Positions 40,102-48,439 of a stretch of DNA of 64,000 nt are shown piece by piece. The notes beneath the pieces are model-generated. The model was given only the letters and a program-made list of their open reading frames with translations, was not told the DNA's origin and searched no databases. The number at the start of each line of letters is the position of its first letter. Position 1 is the first letter of the stretch. The translations under genes were made by a program, and so were the position numbers. This DNA is from Haladaptatus sp964399275. GTDB lineage: Archaea; Halobacteriota; Halobacteria; Halobacteriales; Haladaptataceae. Where the stretch lies: contig CAYNQM010000002.1 of NCBI GenBank assembly GCA_964399275.1, positions 39,558-103,557 on the forward strand, written 5' to 3'.

Positions 40102-41283
40102 ATGCAGGCAATCGTTCTTGCGGCGGGCGAAGGGACGCGAATGCGACCACTGTCTGGCTCTGTCCCCAAGCCTATGCTGCCAGTTGCGGAGGAACCACTC
40201 GTGGCACACACGGTGCGCGCCGCCGTCGAGGCCGGGGCGGACGAGCTCGTTCTCGTCGTCGGATACGAAGCCAACACGGTTCGTGAGTACTTCGGGGACG
40301 AGTACGCCGGAATCCCCGTCAAGTACGCCGTGCAGGAAGAGCAACGCGGAACTGCGGACGCGGTGCGGTCGGCGCGCGAGCACATCGACGGGCAGTTCGC
40401 GGTGCTCAACGGCGACAATCTCTACGACACGCCCGCCGTGAAACGACTCTTCGAAAAGGCGCCGAGCGTCGGCACGTATCGCGTCTCCGACCCCTCGAAC
40501 TACGGCGTCATCTCGAAAGACGGCGACCGCGTGACGGGTATCGTGGAAAAACCGGACGATCCGCCGACCGACCTCGCCAACACCGGTTCCTACGTCTTCC
40601 CCGAAGAAGCACGCGACTGGCTCGACGTGGGCGAGAGCGAGCGCGGCGAGTTCGAAATCACGGACGTCGTCGAGCGCGTCATCGACGAGCACGACACGAC
40701 CGCAGTCGAAGTAGACCGCTGGCTCGACGTCGGCCGACCGTGGGAACTGCTCGAAGCGAACGAGTGGAAACTGGACGAACTCGAACGGGACGTGCAGGGC
40801 GACGTGAGCGAACAGGCTGTCATCGACGGGAACGTCGTCGTGGAGGAAGGTGCGACAGTGAAAGCAGGCGTCGTCATCGAAGGCCCTGCACTGATTCGCT
40901 CCGGTGCGAGCGTGGGACCGAACGCCTACATTCGCGGGGCGACGCTCGTGGACGAGGGGGCCAAAGTCGGCCACAGCGTGGAAGTCAAAAACAGCGTCCT
41001 CTCTCCCGGCGCGACAATCGGCCACCTCTCGTACGTCGGCGACAGCGTGCTCGGGCGAGACGTGAACTTCGGCGCGGGGACGAACGTGGCGAACCTCCGT
41101 CACGACGACGCGGACATCCGGTTTACTGTGAAAGGCGACCGCGTTTCGACCGGTCGGCGGAAGTTCGGCGTCGTCGCTGGCGACGAGGTGAAGACGGGAA
41201 TCAACACCAGCCTCACGCCGGGGCTGAAGCTCTCGGCGGGAGCGACGACGCTCCCGGGCGAAACAGTGACGCGGGACAAGTAG
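40102..41283 (+). CDS. glmU: bifunctional sugar-1-phosphate nucleotidylyltransferase / acetyltransferase (GlmU-like)
   Basis: 393 residues. N-terminal nucleotidyltransferase: LAAGEGTRMRPLSGSVPKPM (residues 6-25), an EEQRGTADAV loop, LNGDNLYD, and GIVEKPDDPP. The C-terminal left-handed beta-helix has hexapeptide-type repeats (VIDGNVVVEEGATVKAGVVI, KVGHSVEVKNSVLSPGATIG). Archaeal enzymes of this kind make UDP-GlcNAc and related sugars from glucosamine-1-phosphate; the exact sugar is not certain. It probably supplies precursors for the surface-glycan locus further right. Confidence 0.92.
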   Translation: MQAIVLAAGEGTRMRPLSGSVPKPMLPVAEEPLVAHTVRAAVEAGADELVLVVGYEANTVREYFGDEYAGIPVKYAVQEEQRGTADAVRSAREHIDGQFAVLNGDNLYDTPAVKRLFEKAPSVGTYRVSDPSNYGVISKDGDRVTGIVEKPDDPPTDLANTGSYVFPEEARDWLDVGESERGEFEITDVVERVIDEHDTTAVEVDRWLDVGRPWELLEANEWKLDELERDVQGDVSEQAVIDGNVVVEEGATVKAGVVIEGPALIRSGASVGPNAYIRGATLVDEGAKVGHSVEVKNSVLSPGATIGHLSYVGDSVLGRDVNFGAGTNVANLRHDDADIRFTVKGDRVSTGRRKFGVVAGDEVKTGINTSLTPGLKLSAGATTLPGETVTRDK

Positions 41284-41346
41284 CGCAGGTACTCCTTTCG
41301 TTCGGTATCGGCTGTGAGTGGTATGAGAAAGAGAGGCTCGCTACCA

Positions 41347-41580
41347 CTACCGCATTTCCTCGCGGGCGCGGTCGGCTTCCTCGGGGTTGTTCGCGCGGCC
41401 TCGCTTCACTTCAGTCGCAGTCATACATTCGAAACAGCCGAACACTTCGTTTTGATTGTTGCCGAAGACGCGGGTGAATTGGGGCGTCACGAACGTCCCG
41501 CAGTTTCGGCACTGCGTGTCGGCCATCGTGCTGTCGTCGATGCTTCGAGATGCGCTCATGTCTATCGACATTGTATCCAC
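41347..41580 (-). CDS. zinc-finger protein of the DUF7563-like type
   Basis: Up to 77 residues; the start is uncertain, with in-frame ATGs at 41571, 41559 and 41526 (the last gives MADTQCRNCGTFVTPQFTRV). Two C-x2-C pairs, CRNC and CFEC, frame the F-T-R-V-F-G-N-N segment, followed by ATEVKRGRA. It has the same layout as the protein at 28350. No function known. Confidence 0.78.
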   Translation of the reverse strand: MDTMSIDMSASRSIDDSTMADTQCRNCGTFVTPQFTRVFGNNQNEVFGCFECMTATEVKRGRANNPEEADRAREEMR

Positions 41581-41704
41581 ACCATCTCAGGGCACTACCA
41601 TTATTATCCATCAATTAACGGCATGAAACAGAGAGAGAAAATATCGCAATAGTGTATTGTTTCAAATATCACGCACTCGAGTCCGTCGGTTTACTGCTGT
41701 CGAA

Positions 41705-42952
41705 TTAAGTATGTGAATCATCCTCGTGTGGCGACCGTGCGCCGCTCGGTTTCGCGCCATCGAGGTAGACGATGTTTCCGCGGCCGACGCGCAGGCGGTT
41801 GATGTCCCCCCGGTCTTCCATCCGCGAGAGCAGTCGGCTGACTTTCGACTTCGACCAGCCGGTTTCATCGACGACATCGACCTGCTTCATGCGTCCGCGA
41901 TTCTCTTGGAGCAGTTTCAGGACGCGCCCTTCGTCGGTAAGGATTTCGTCATCGTCGCCCGTTTCCGCGGCAGACGGCGGCGAAACGCCGCCATCGTCCG
42001 TTTCGATGGCGGATACAAACGGTTCGGCGTCATCGTCGTTTTCGTTTCGCCAGAGGAGCACCGCCGCCCCGACGAGACCCATGCCGACCACGACGAGGAG
42101 CAGTAGCTGGAACCCCGAAAAGCCGCCTGACCCCTCTTTGTCGTCTGCGGAATTGTTCTGCGTCGTGCTGCTGGAATCGTTCGGATCCGTGGGGTCGAGG
42201 TTGGGGTCGTTATACTCCACGTCGTCGTCAATGCCGTCTCCGTCGGAATCTGCATCGCTGGGATTCGTGTTGATACTGAGTTCGAGCGCATCCGGAAGTC
42301 CGTCGCTGTCGGTGTCTGCCTGCGTCGGGTCGAGTCGCGGTTTGCCGTACTCTTGCCCGTCCGAGAGGCTGTCGCCGTCCATATCCCAGTCGAGAAACGC
42401 GTTTTCGCTCCAGTTGGCGTCGTTCGTCTGCTCGATCTCGAACTCGTTGGTCAGGCCGTCGTTGTCGAAATCGCCGTCCTTCTCGATGACGGTTTGGTTG
42501 ATGGTTCGGCTGTCTAACGTCGGTGCATCTCGGCCGAAGGAAGGACGAAGTTGGAAGTAGAGCGTTCGCTCGCCCGTCTGCGTCGCGTTGGAACCGTTGA
42601 GGGTGACCGTCGCCGTCGACCCGTTTCCGAGCCTTGCGCTCTGACAGTCGAGTTCGGTCGATGTGCCGTCACTCCGGTTTTCGTGGAGACAGACAGCGTA
42701 CTGGTCTTGGCTAGCGTTTATTTGGAACGTGGCGCTTGCGGTGTACTGTTCCGATTGCCAAACATACGTCGTGTCATTCGACGTCGTGATGACGGCGGGA
42801 CCAGTTTCGTTGACGGTTATGATTCGACCGACGCTCGATTTGTCTTGACCATCGACGGATACCGGAACCAGAACGACACTGGCAACGACGAGAACGACGA
42901 CGAGGAGGGCACAGAGCGACCACCGGTCACGGTTCCCGGAACCGAGATGCAT
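41705..42952 (-). CDS. transmembrane receptor with extracellular calcium-type repeats and cytoplasmic winged helix
   Basis: 415 residues from the ATG at 42952. A signal/anchor at about 10-35 (LCALLVVVLVVASVVLVPVS) is followed by an Asn/Thr-rich extracellular domain with many N-x-T/S sites. Next come four Asp-rich thrombospondin-type-3-like repeats (KDGDFDNDGLTNEFE, DWDMDGDSLSDGQE, QADTDSDGLPDALE, DADSDGDGIDDDVE). A membrane helix is at about 281-301. The cytoplasmic winged helix (LTDEGRVLKLLQENRGRMKQ, TGWSKSKVSRLLSR, LRVGRGNIVYLDG) is shared with the protein at 22281. It looks like a one-piece sensor-regulator linking the outside, perhaps calcium, to transcription (inference). Confidence 0.85.
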   Translation of the reverse strand: MHLGSGNRDRWSLCALLVVVLVVASVVLVPVSVDGQDKSSVGRIITVNETGPAVITTSNDTTYVWQSEQYTASATFQINASQDQYAVCLHENRSDGTSTELDCQSARLGNGSTATVTLNGSNATQTGERTLYFQLRPSFGRDAPTLDSRTINQTVIEKDGDFDNDGLTNEFEIEQTNDANWSENAFLDWDMDGDSLSDGQEYGKPRLDPTQADTDSDGLPDALELSINTNPSDADSDGDGIDDDVEYNDPNLDPTDPNDSSSTTQNNSADDKEGSGGFSGFQLLLLVVVGMGLVGAAVLLWRNENDDDAEPFVSAIETDDGGVSPPSAAETGDDDEILTDEGRVLKLLQENRGRMKQVDVVDETGWSKSKVSRLLSRMEDRGDINRLRVGRGNIVYLDGAKPSGARSPHEDDSHT

Positions 42953-43072
42953 TTTTTTCGAGTACGTACGGCGGTACTTAGTACCTTTGGCATATAGTTC
43001 TATGTCAGACAAAGATAACACTCGGCGAAATAAAAGTATTAAAACATATATGAAGGGGTGCAACTTCGACGC

Positions 43073-43657
43073 TTATCGGTGTGCCAACTGCGCGCCGCTG
43101 ATAAATGCGTAAAGACCGACGACGACTGCACCGAGGACGTGAACTGGTGCGGTCGAAAGGAGGGGAGCGTTCAGCCATGCGCCAGCGAACGCGCCAGCGC
43201 TCGCCGCCGTTGCCCAGCGATAGTAGCTAAACCAGCGGTCGTCGTCGTCCGCGTCTTCGACGTCGGTGGGTTCGGTCTGGATGCTCACTTCCTTGTCGAG
43301 GTAGGGGTCGAACTGGTCAGCCAGCGGACCGCGTTCGACGATACCGCGACTTTGGTTGTACTCGATGATGCCCTCGTTGTCGAGTTTCGGGAGGTGCGAC
43401 TGGTACAGCGCGATGTAGACGCGCTGGCGCTCGTCGGAGGCGAGCGCTTGGAGCGTCGTGTCGTTTTCCCACGCTGCGACCTGCTCGGCGAGGTCGCGCA
43501 TTTCGACTTTGCCGTCGTTTTCTTTGAGGTACCGAAGTGCGTGGCGTCGGCGTTGCGTCTGAAGAATGTGGAAGATTTTGTCCTTCGATAGCTCGTCCGG
43601 GGCGTCGTCGTTCGGCAACGACGAACCGTCAGAGAGAGTCTGCGTCGTAGCGCTCAT
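43073..43657 (-). CDS. membrane-anchored winged-helix protein (DUF7344-like), paralogue 3
   Basis: 194 residues from the ATG at 43657 (M-S-A-T-T-Q-T-L), matching the start of its paralogues. Winged helix: ELSKDKIFHILQTQRRRHAL, VEMRDLAEQVAAWENDT, YIALYQSHLPKLDNEGIIEY. Membrane segments occur near the C-terminus after a DDDDR linker. A TATA-like CTTTACTTTATG lies about 45 nt before the ATG. It precedes the surface-glycan locus, but no functional tie is shown. Confidence 0.88.
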   Translation of the reverse strand: MSATTQTLSDGSSLPNDDAPDELSKDKIFHILQTQRRRHALRYLKENDGKVEMRDLAEQVAAWENDTTLQALASDERQRVYIALYQSHLPKLDNEGIIEYNQSRGIVERGPLADQFDPYLDKEVSIQTEPTDVEDADDDDRWFSYYRWATAASAGAFAGAWLNAPLLSTAPVHVLGAVVVGLYAFISGAQLAHR

Positions 43658-43839
43658 TGGTCTTCGACACAGGCCAGACGGGGACACCACATAAAGTAAA
43701 GCGACACTCTCGCTTGCTTGCGCGTCGTTGCATTCCGTTTACGTCCTGCGATTGTACGATTTGAACGGAGCTAAATTATCTGTAGAAAACATAATTATTC
43801 CCAATACATCATACCGTTCAGACAGTTGTTAGGGAGTCT

Positions 43840-44010
43840 CTAACTACCCCTTAGCGATTGGGTCACTGTCAGCGCCGTGAACAGCACGATGACCATCCCG
43901 GTTGCCTGCATCGTCGTGAGCTCCCCGAACGGGCCGAAGTTCAGGACGGTACAACCAAAGAGGAACGTCGAGAGCACCGACAGGGCGAGGTAGTAGTGCG
44001 GTGTCGTCAT
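43840..44010 (-). CDS. small membrane protein (56 aa) coupled to the GT2 gene
   Basis: A 56-residue frame, MTTPHYYLALSVLSTFLFGC then TVLNFGPFGELTTMQATGMV, with two predicted membrane helices and a short R-G-S end. Its ATG overlaps the TGA of the glycosyltransferase at 44007-44010 (ATGA), which strongly supports translational coupling. It may anchor or assist the glycosyltransferase (inference). Confidence 0.7.
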   Translation of the reverse strand: MTTPHYYLALSVLSTFLFGCTVLNFGPFGELTTMQATGMVIVLFTALTVTQSLRGS

Positions 44011-44921
44011 CCGACGTTCGCTCTAACCCCCGAGTAGACGTTCAACAGCAGACCGGGCACCTGCCGAAGTTCGGGCCGACGCGACCGCCGCAGATAGCGG
44101 AGTCCGGTTCGAAGTTGTCCCTCGTCCAAATACTGTCTGGCGAGGATGTAGTGATGTGCACCCGTCACGTCGATGCCCTGCTGTTCTAACCGCTCGACCT
44201 CCTCGGCGAACGTTCGCCGGAAGTGTTCGTCGGCCTCGGCGACCGCATCCGCGGACGGCGACCCTGTTTCGTACCGCAGGAGGAGGGGTTCGTTCACGCA
44301 GGCGAGTTTGCCGTGTTTGAGGACACGGATGAGGAACTCGGGGTCTTGGAATCGGTCGAACGACTCGTCGAAGCCGTCGATTTCGCGGACGACGTCGCTT
44401 TTGACGAGCAGACTTGACCCGGCGCTGGTGTGTAAATCGTCGCTCAGGACTGGGCCGATGAGTTCCTTTCCGCCCTCCGCACCTTCGGTCTTGTTGCGCC
44501 GCGAGATGAGTTCGGTGGCCCACTTTATCACCGGATTCTGCCCGTCCGGATGGACGGTCTCGGCTTTGCAGTAGGCGGCGACCCACTCGTCAGAGCGAAG
44601 TTCGAGGGTGAGAACCTGTTTTTCTACCTTCGTCGGGAGCCACACGTCGTCGGAGTCGAGAAACGCCATGTACTCGCCTTCGGCGTGGTCGATACCCGTG
44701 TTTCGCGCGACGCTCGCACCCTGGTTTTCCTCGTGCTGGAAGAACCTGATTCGGTCGTCGTCGTAAGATGCGACGACCTCGTCCGTGTCGTCGTCGGAGG
44801 CGTCGTCCACGATGATGAGTTCCAAATCCTCCAGCGTCTGTGACAGCACGCTCTCGATGGTTCGAGGGATGGCGTCCGCGCGGTTGTACGTCGGCACGAT
44901 AACGCTCACAGTCGGGGCCAT
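44007..44921 (-). CDS. family 2 glycosyltransferase
   Basis: 304 residues from the ATG at 44921, preferred over 44936 because the TATA box at 44950-44958 predicts a start near 44928. GT-A fold: VSVIVPTYNRADAIPRTIES, LIIVDDASDDDTDEVV, GASVARNTGIDHAEGEYMAF and the D-x-D-type motif FLDSDDVWLP. A C-terminal helical part (FRRTFAEEVERLEQQGIDV) follows. It transfers sugars from nucleotide donors, probably in assembly of the surface glycan. No membrane helix; the downstream coupled small membrane protein may localise it. Confidence 0.93.
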   Translation of the reverse strand: MAPTVSVIVPTYNRADAIPRTIESVLSQTLEDLELIIVDDASDDDTDEVVASYDDDRIRFFQHEENQGASVARNTGIDHAEGEYMAFLDSDDVWLPTKVEKQVLTLELRSDEWVAAYCKAETVHPDGQNPVIKWATELISRRNKTEGAEGGKELIGPVLSDDLHTSAGSSLLVKSDVVREIDGFDESFDRFQDPEFLIRVLKHGKLACVNEPLLLRYETGSPSADAVAEADEHFRRTFAEEVERLEQQGIDVTGAHHYILARQYLDEGQLRTGLRYLRRSRRPELRQVPGLLLNVYSGVRANVG

Positions 44922-44949
44922 TCGTTGCTCTCTCATGCGGTTTCTCGGG

Positions 44950-44958
44950 GCTTTATTA
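44950..44958 (-). promoter_or_regulatory. TATAATAAA-type promoter of the GT2 gene
   Basis: On the minus strand, GATAATAAAGCCCCG, very similar to the elements before 48440, 51693 and 62494. Confidence 0.5.
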
Positions 44959-44966
44959 TCGACTTC

Positions 44967-45650
44967 CTAATCGTGAAGCGCCACCACGAGCAGGACGACC
45001 GCGACGAGCAACAGCACGAGAGCGCCGAGCGAAAGCCCGTCCGGGCCGACGCCGCCCGAGAATTTCGCGGCTTCGACCGCGAGAAGCGCGACGATACCGG
45101 TGCCGACGACGTGGACGAACTCGGTCTCTCGCGTGTCCGCCCGCCGACCGAGATGTTCGCCGACGTTGATAGCGTGCTCACCGGCGTCCCACGCGACGAC
45201 CGTCGCGGCCCCCGCCAACAGCAGTGCGCCGAGTGGAACGGCGTTGAAGATGCCGGAGGCGATGACGCCGAGGAAGACGAGTCCGGTGCCGATTTTCACG
45301 AGCGTCCGCGACCCCGACCCGCGTACGGGGACGAGCGCGAGCGCGAGCACGAGGATTCCGACGAGGCCGGGAATCAACCGAATGAAACCGCTCGTTCTGG
45401 TAATCGCGCCGAACGCGATGCCGAGCGCGCCTGCGAATCCCGCGGCACCGAGCGTCCCAACCAGCGCGCCCGCAATCTTCCAATCCCGTCGCCAGAGACT
45501 GAATCCGAGCGCGAGACCGGCCACACCGAACGCTTCGACCGCGAGCGCAGTCGAGGAGGCGCCCAACTTCCACATCGCCGCCAGCGCGACGCCGACCGCG
45601 AGCGCGCTTGCGACCCGCGTCGGACGCCGGGTAGCGACGGCCGTGCTCAT
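44967..45650 (-). CDS. multi-spanning membrane protein (DUF7519-like)
   Basis: 227 residues from the ATG at 45650 (MSTAVATRRPTRVASALAVG), with about seven hydrophobic segments rich in Ala, Gly, Leu and Val and few charged loops. It is the last gene of a four-gene operon; its ATG overlaps the stop of the DUF58 gene by 4 nt. The same gene order is known in haloarchaea, usually with a MoxR ATPase, which is not present here. Function unknown. Confidence 0.82.
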   Translation of the reverse strand: MSTAVATRRPTRVASALAVGVALAAMWKLGASSTALAVEAFGVAGLALGFSLWRRDWKIAGALVGTLGAAGFAGALGIAFGAITRTSGFIRLIPGLVGILVLALALVPVRGSGSRTLVKIGTGLVFLGVIASGIFNAVPLGALLLAGAATVVAWDAGEHAINVGEHLGRRADTRETEFVHVVGTGIVALLAVEAAKFSGGVGPDGLSLGALVLLLVAVVLLVVALHD

Positions 45651-46894
45651 GCTTCCACCTTCCGTGGTCGGTTCATCAGCGCCGCGGCGAGCGGCGTTTC
45701 GGGTTTCCACTCGACGACTGGGACGCCCGCTTTTCGGAGCGCACTCAGTCGGTTCTCGCGTTCGACGCCTGCGAGGCGCTGGCCGACGCTCTCCTCGCCC
45801 GTCACGTCAGGACTGATGACGCTCACGCGGTGGCCGTAGGCGTCGAGTCGCCGCGCCGTTTCGACGATGGTGTCGTCCGAGAGCGGCGACAGCAGGATTA
45901 CCTGTGCGCCGTCCGGCAGTCGCATTCGAAGCTGTTCGACCTGCTCGTCGTGGTCGGGTTCCTCGGTCGGCGGCGTCGAGGCGAACGCGCGGTGCGTCGC
46001 CAGCAGTCGCCGGGCTTTCGCGCGATGATTTCGACCCGCACCCGGTTTCAGCCAGCAGGATTCCCGCCCGAACCCGGCGAGTCCGACGAGGTTTCGGTCG
46101 CGGTGGAGCGACGCCAGCAACTGTTCTGCGGCGGAGACGCTGTAGGCGACCGCGTGGGGTTCGTCGGTCGCGGCCCGGTACGCGACGCGGCGCGCATCGA
46201 CCAACAGGACGACCGTCGCGGCGTTTTCCTCCCGATACTCGACCGTCGTCAGGTCGCCGGTTCGCGCGTAGCGATTCCAGTCGATGCGATGCATCGGGTC
46301 GCCGGAGCGATACTCGCGGGTGCGGTAGAACTCGATGCCGCTCCCGCCGTTTCGGGCGATGATACGCCCGACTTGGTCTAACGTCTGGTTGCGCAGTGGA
46401 CCGTTAATCGTGGCCGCGGTGCAGTCGATTTCGGTGTCGGCGGCGACGGTCGTCTCGACCTCCCACGCGCCGCTCAGGTCGCGGGCGACGACCGTGGCGG
46501 GTTCGAAGGGATGTTTGCCGTGTTTGGCCTCGATGCGGTAGGAAAAGCTCACCGAGCGGCCGGGCCAGAAGAAGGTACCTCGTCGCGGCGAGCCACCCGA
46601 AACCGAGAGCAGGGCGGGCACGCCGTCCACGATTCGAACGTCGGGCAGGAATCCGCCTTCGTTCGTCACGGTGACGGTGACGGTCACTTCGTTGCCGGGG
46701 CGAGGCGTGCTGTTGCTCAGTCGGCGCTCGATGCTGAGTTGCGGCGTCGGTTCGGCGAGCACGCGAGGGTACGCCGCGAAAACGACGCCGACGACCGCGA
46801 GCAGGAGCATCGTCGGGCGGTCTACCGCCAACCCTGCCGCACCGGCGGCCAGCGAGAGCGCGATGACGCCACGCCAGCGATGGGTCTCGGTCAC
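45647..46894 (-). CDS. DUF58 domain membrane protein
   Basis: 415 residues. Two N-terminal membrane helices are followed by a beta-rich region (VTVTVTVTNEGGFLPDVRIV) and then the DUF58 core with the hallmark GDPMHRIDWNRYARTGDL at about 203-220 and a von Willebrand A-like fold (VVLLVDARRVAYRA ... VILLSPLSDDTIVETA). DUF58 proteins usually work with MoxR AAA ATPases in assembly or maturation of surface or metal-dependent complexes. It overlaps both neighbours by 4 nt. Confidence 0.9.
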   Translation of the reverse strand: MTETHRWRGVIALSLAAGAAGLAVDRPTMLLLAVVGVVFAAYPRVLAEPTPQLSIERRLSNSTPRPGNEVTVTVTVTNEGGFLPDVRIVDGVPALLSVSGGSPRRGTFFWPGRSVSFSYRIEAKHGKHPFEPATVVARDLSGAWEVETTVAADTEIDCTAATINGPLRNQTLDQVGRIIARNGGSGIEFYRTREYRSGDPMHRIDWNRYARTGDLTTVEYREENAATVVLLVDARRVAYRAATDEPHAVAYSVSAAEQLLASLHRDRNLVGLAGFGRESCWLKPGAGRNHRAKARRLLATHRAFASTPPTEEPDHDEQVEQLRMRLPDGAQVILLSPLSDDTIVETARRLDAYGHRVSVISPDVTGEESVGQRLAGVERENRLSALRKAGVPVVEWKPETPLAAALMNRPRKVEA

Positions 46895-47472
46895 GCCATT
46901 TCACCCCGTTCTGCAATCCGCTGAGCAGTGCGCCGGGCACAGTGTTCGTGCCACGTTCGCCCGCGTAAAAGCGTGGAGAGACGCGAGCCAGCGCCATTTT
47001 TCGGTGCATCCGCCCCGCCGAGATACGACGCGACGACGGGGTCGTCAGTCCACTCGCCGGAATCGATCAGTCCGCGGGCCTCCTCGCAAGAGTAGTTTTC
47101 CGTCCGCATCAGCATCTCGACGGCCGCGGTTCGAAGGCGGTCTCTGACGGTGTTTCGCTGGCTTCGACCGACGAGCGGCAGTCGGTAGCGCCACGACGCC
47201 ACGGTCTCGTCGAATCGGTATCCGGCGGCGGGAACCGTGACGGGTTCCTCGGGTGCGGGCATCTCGGCCTGCACGAGGTTGCCGTCACGTCCCGAGAAGA
47301 GAACGGGAATCGCCACCAGCAGGCCGAACCCGCCGATTGAGACGACGAGCAGGTAGTCGTTGCCGAGAAGCGAGAGGAGCGCTCGAACCGGGAGCATTTC
47401 CGGCCCGCCAGCCACCGCGAGGACGACCGCGACCGCCCCGGAGAGACCGAACAGCACGCGGCGACCGTTCAT
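46891..47472 (-). CDS. DUF7269-like membrane protein
   Basis: 193 residues with two membrane helices in the first 60 residues (MNGRRVLFGLSGAVAVVLAV, then VVSIGGFGLLVAIPVLF) and a soluble C-terminal part containing VRDRLRTAAVEMLMRTENYS and CEEARGLIDSGEW. Its sequence and place in the DUF4129/DUF58 operon identify it. Function unknown. Confidence 0.8.
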   Translation of the reverse strand: MNGRRVLFGLSGAVAVVLAVAGGPEMLPVRALLSLLGNDYLLVVSIGGFGLLVAIPVLFSGRDGNLVQAEMPAPEEPVTVPAAGYRFDETVASWRYRLPLVGRSQRNTVRDRLRTAAVEMLMRTENYSCEEARGLIDSGEWTDDPVVASYLGGADAPKNGAGSRLSTLLRGRTWHEHCARRTAQRIAERGEMA

Positions 47473-48218
47473 GACTGCCCTCCGAGTCGTTCGGTGTCGT
47501 TCCGGATTCGGTCGAGTCGCTCGTCAGTAATCGGTGCGCCGCCGTACCGAACTTCCTCGAACGTACGCGTCAGGGTCTCGGCGGCGTCTCTGTCCGCACC
47601 GGCTTCGACTGCTTCGCGCGCGCACTCGCCCGGCGTCTTGGTGTGCGGTCGTTCGACGCCGAACCGTTCGACCATCGACCACCACGCCCGTTCGACGTCG
47701 TTCGATGGATTCGGTTCCGGCGGTGGCAGCGGCGTGGCGACCGAACTGCTCGATTTGGTCGGGGAGTCGAACAGTCGGTTGCGGAACCGTACCCCGACCG
47801 CGATACCCCCGGCGACTGCGACCAGCGGGACGAGCCAGAGGAGCCACTGGAGCAGTTGCCGAAGCAGGTCGAGGAGTCGTTCGAGGAGCTTCGATTCCGT
47901 CTTCGTGACGGTCTTCGTCGCCTGCTTCTGTTGCTGTTTTTGTTTGTTCGCACTCGACTGCTGTTGGTTCTGACTCGATTGCGACTGCGATTGTTGGTCG
48001 TCGCTCTTTGCCTTCGCCGACTGTGGTTTTCCTTTCGATTGGGCCTCTCGCTTCAGTTCTCCGGCGTCGTCCGGATTGATTGGAAGCGATTTGTAATCGA
48101 CGTCGACCACGTCGTCGGGATTGGTATCTACCGACGACCCGAGCGTCGAGGCCGAGGTTCCAATGGCGAAGATACAGCACAGCGCGATTCCCGCCGTAAG
48201 GAGTCTATCCGTATTCAT
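47469..48218 (-). CDS. DUF4129 domain membrane protein
   Basis: 249 residues. An N-terminal signal or anchor (LLTAGIALCCIFAIGTSA), then an extracellular Gln/Ser/Lys-rich low-complexity linker, a central membrane helix (LLQWLLWLVPLVAVAGGIAV, about 127-146), and the C-terminal DUF4129 region ERAWWSMVERFGVERPHTKT with GECAREAVEAG. First gene of the four-gene operon. A TATA-like TATAATTAACC lies near 48290 in the divergent spacer with the GT4 gene. Confidence 0.88.
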   Translation of the reverse strand: MNTDRLLTAGIALCCIFAIGTSASTLGSSVDTNPDDVVDVDYKSLPINPDDAGELKREAQSKGKPQSAKAKSDDQQSQSQSSQNQQQSSANKQKQQQKQATKTVTKTESKLLERLLDLLRQLLQWLLWLVPLVAVAGGIAVGVRFRNRLFDSPTKSSSSVATPLPPPEPNPSNDVERAWWSMVERFGVERPHTKTPGECAREAVEAGADRDAAETLTRTFEEVRYGGAPITDERLDRIRNDTERLGGQS

Positions 48219-48404
48219 ACGAGTGAGTTCTCGTCGATGGTTCGCCTCTGCTCCACCGCAGACATGAATAGTCTATCACCCCTTAGTCGGTTAATTATAG
48301 ACCTCGTAAAGCTTCAGTAGGCATACCGGTACCTGTTGTAAACGACTGTTCTGCTCGGTTTTAGACCGAAAGTGGCGTGCGAACGACTACCAGAATTAGC
48401 CACC

Positions 48405-48414
48405 CGATAATAAA
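48405..48414 (+). promoter_or_regulatory. TATAATAAA-type promoter of the GT4 gene
   Basis: CGATAATAAACACCG, centred about 30 nt before the ATG at 48440, so transcription would begin within a few bases of the start codon. Confidence 0.5.
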
Positions 48415-48439
48415 CACCGACGGACGCCTACACACCCAC

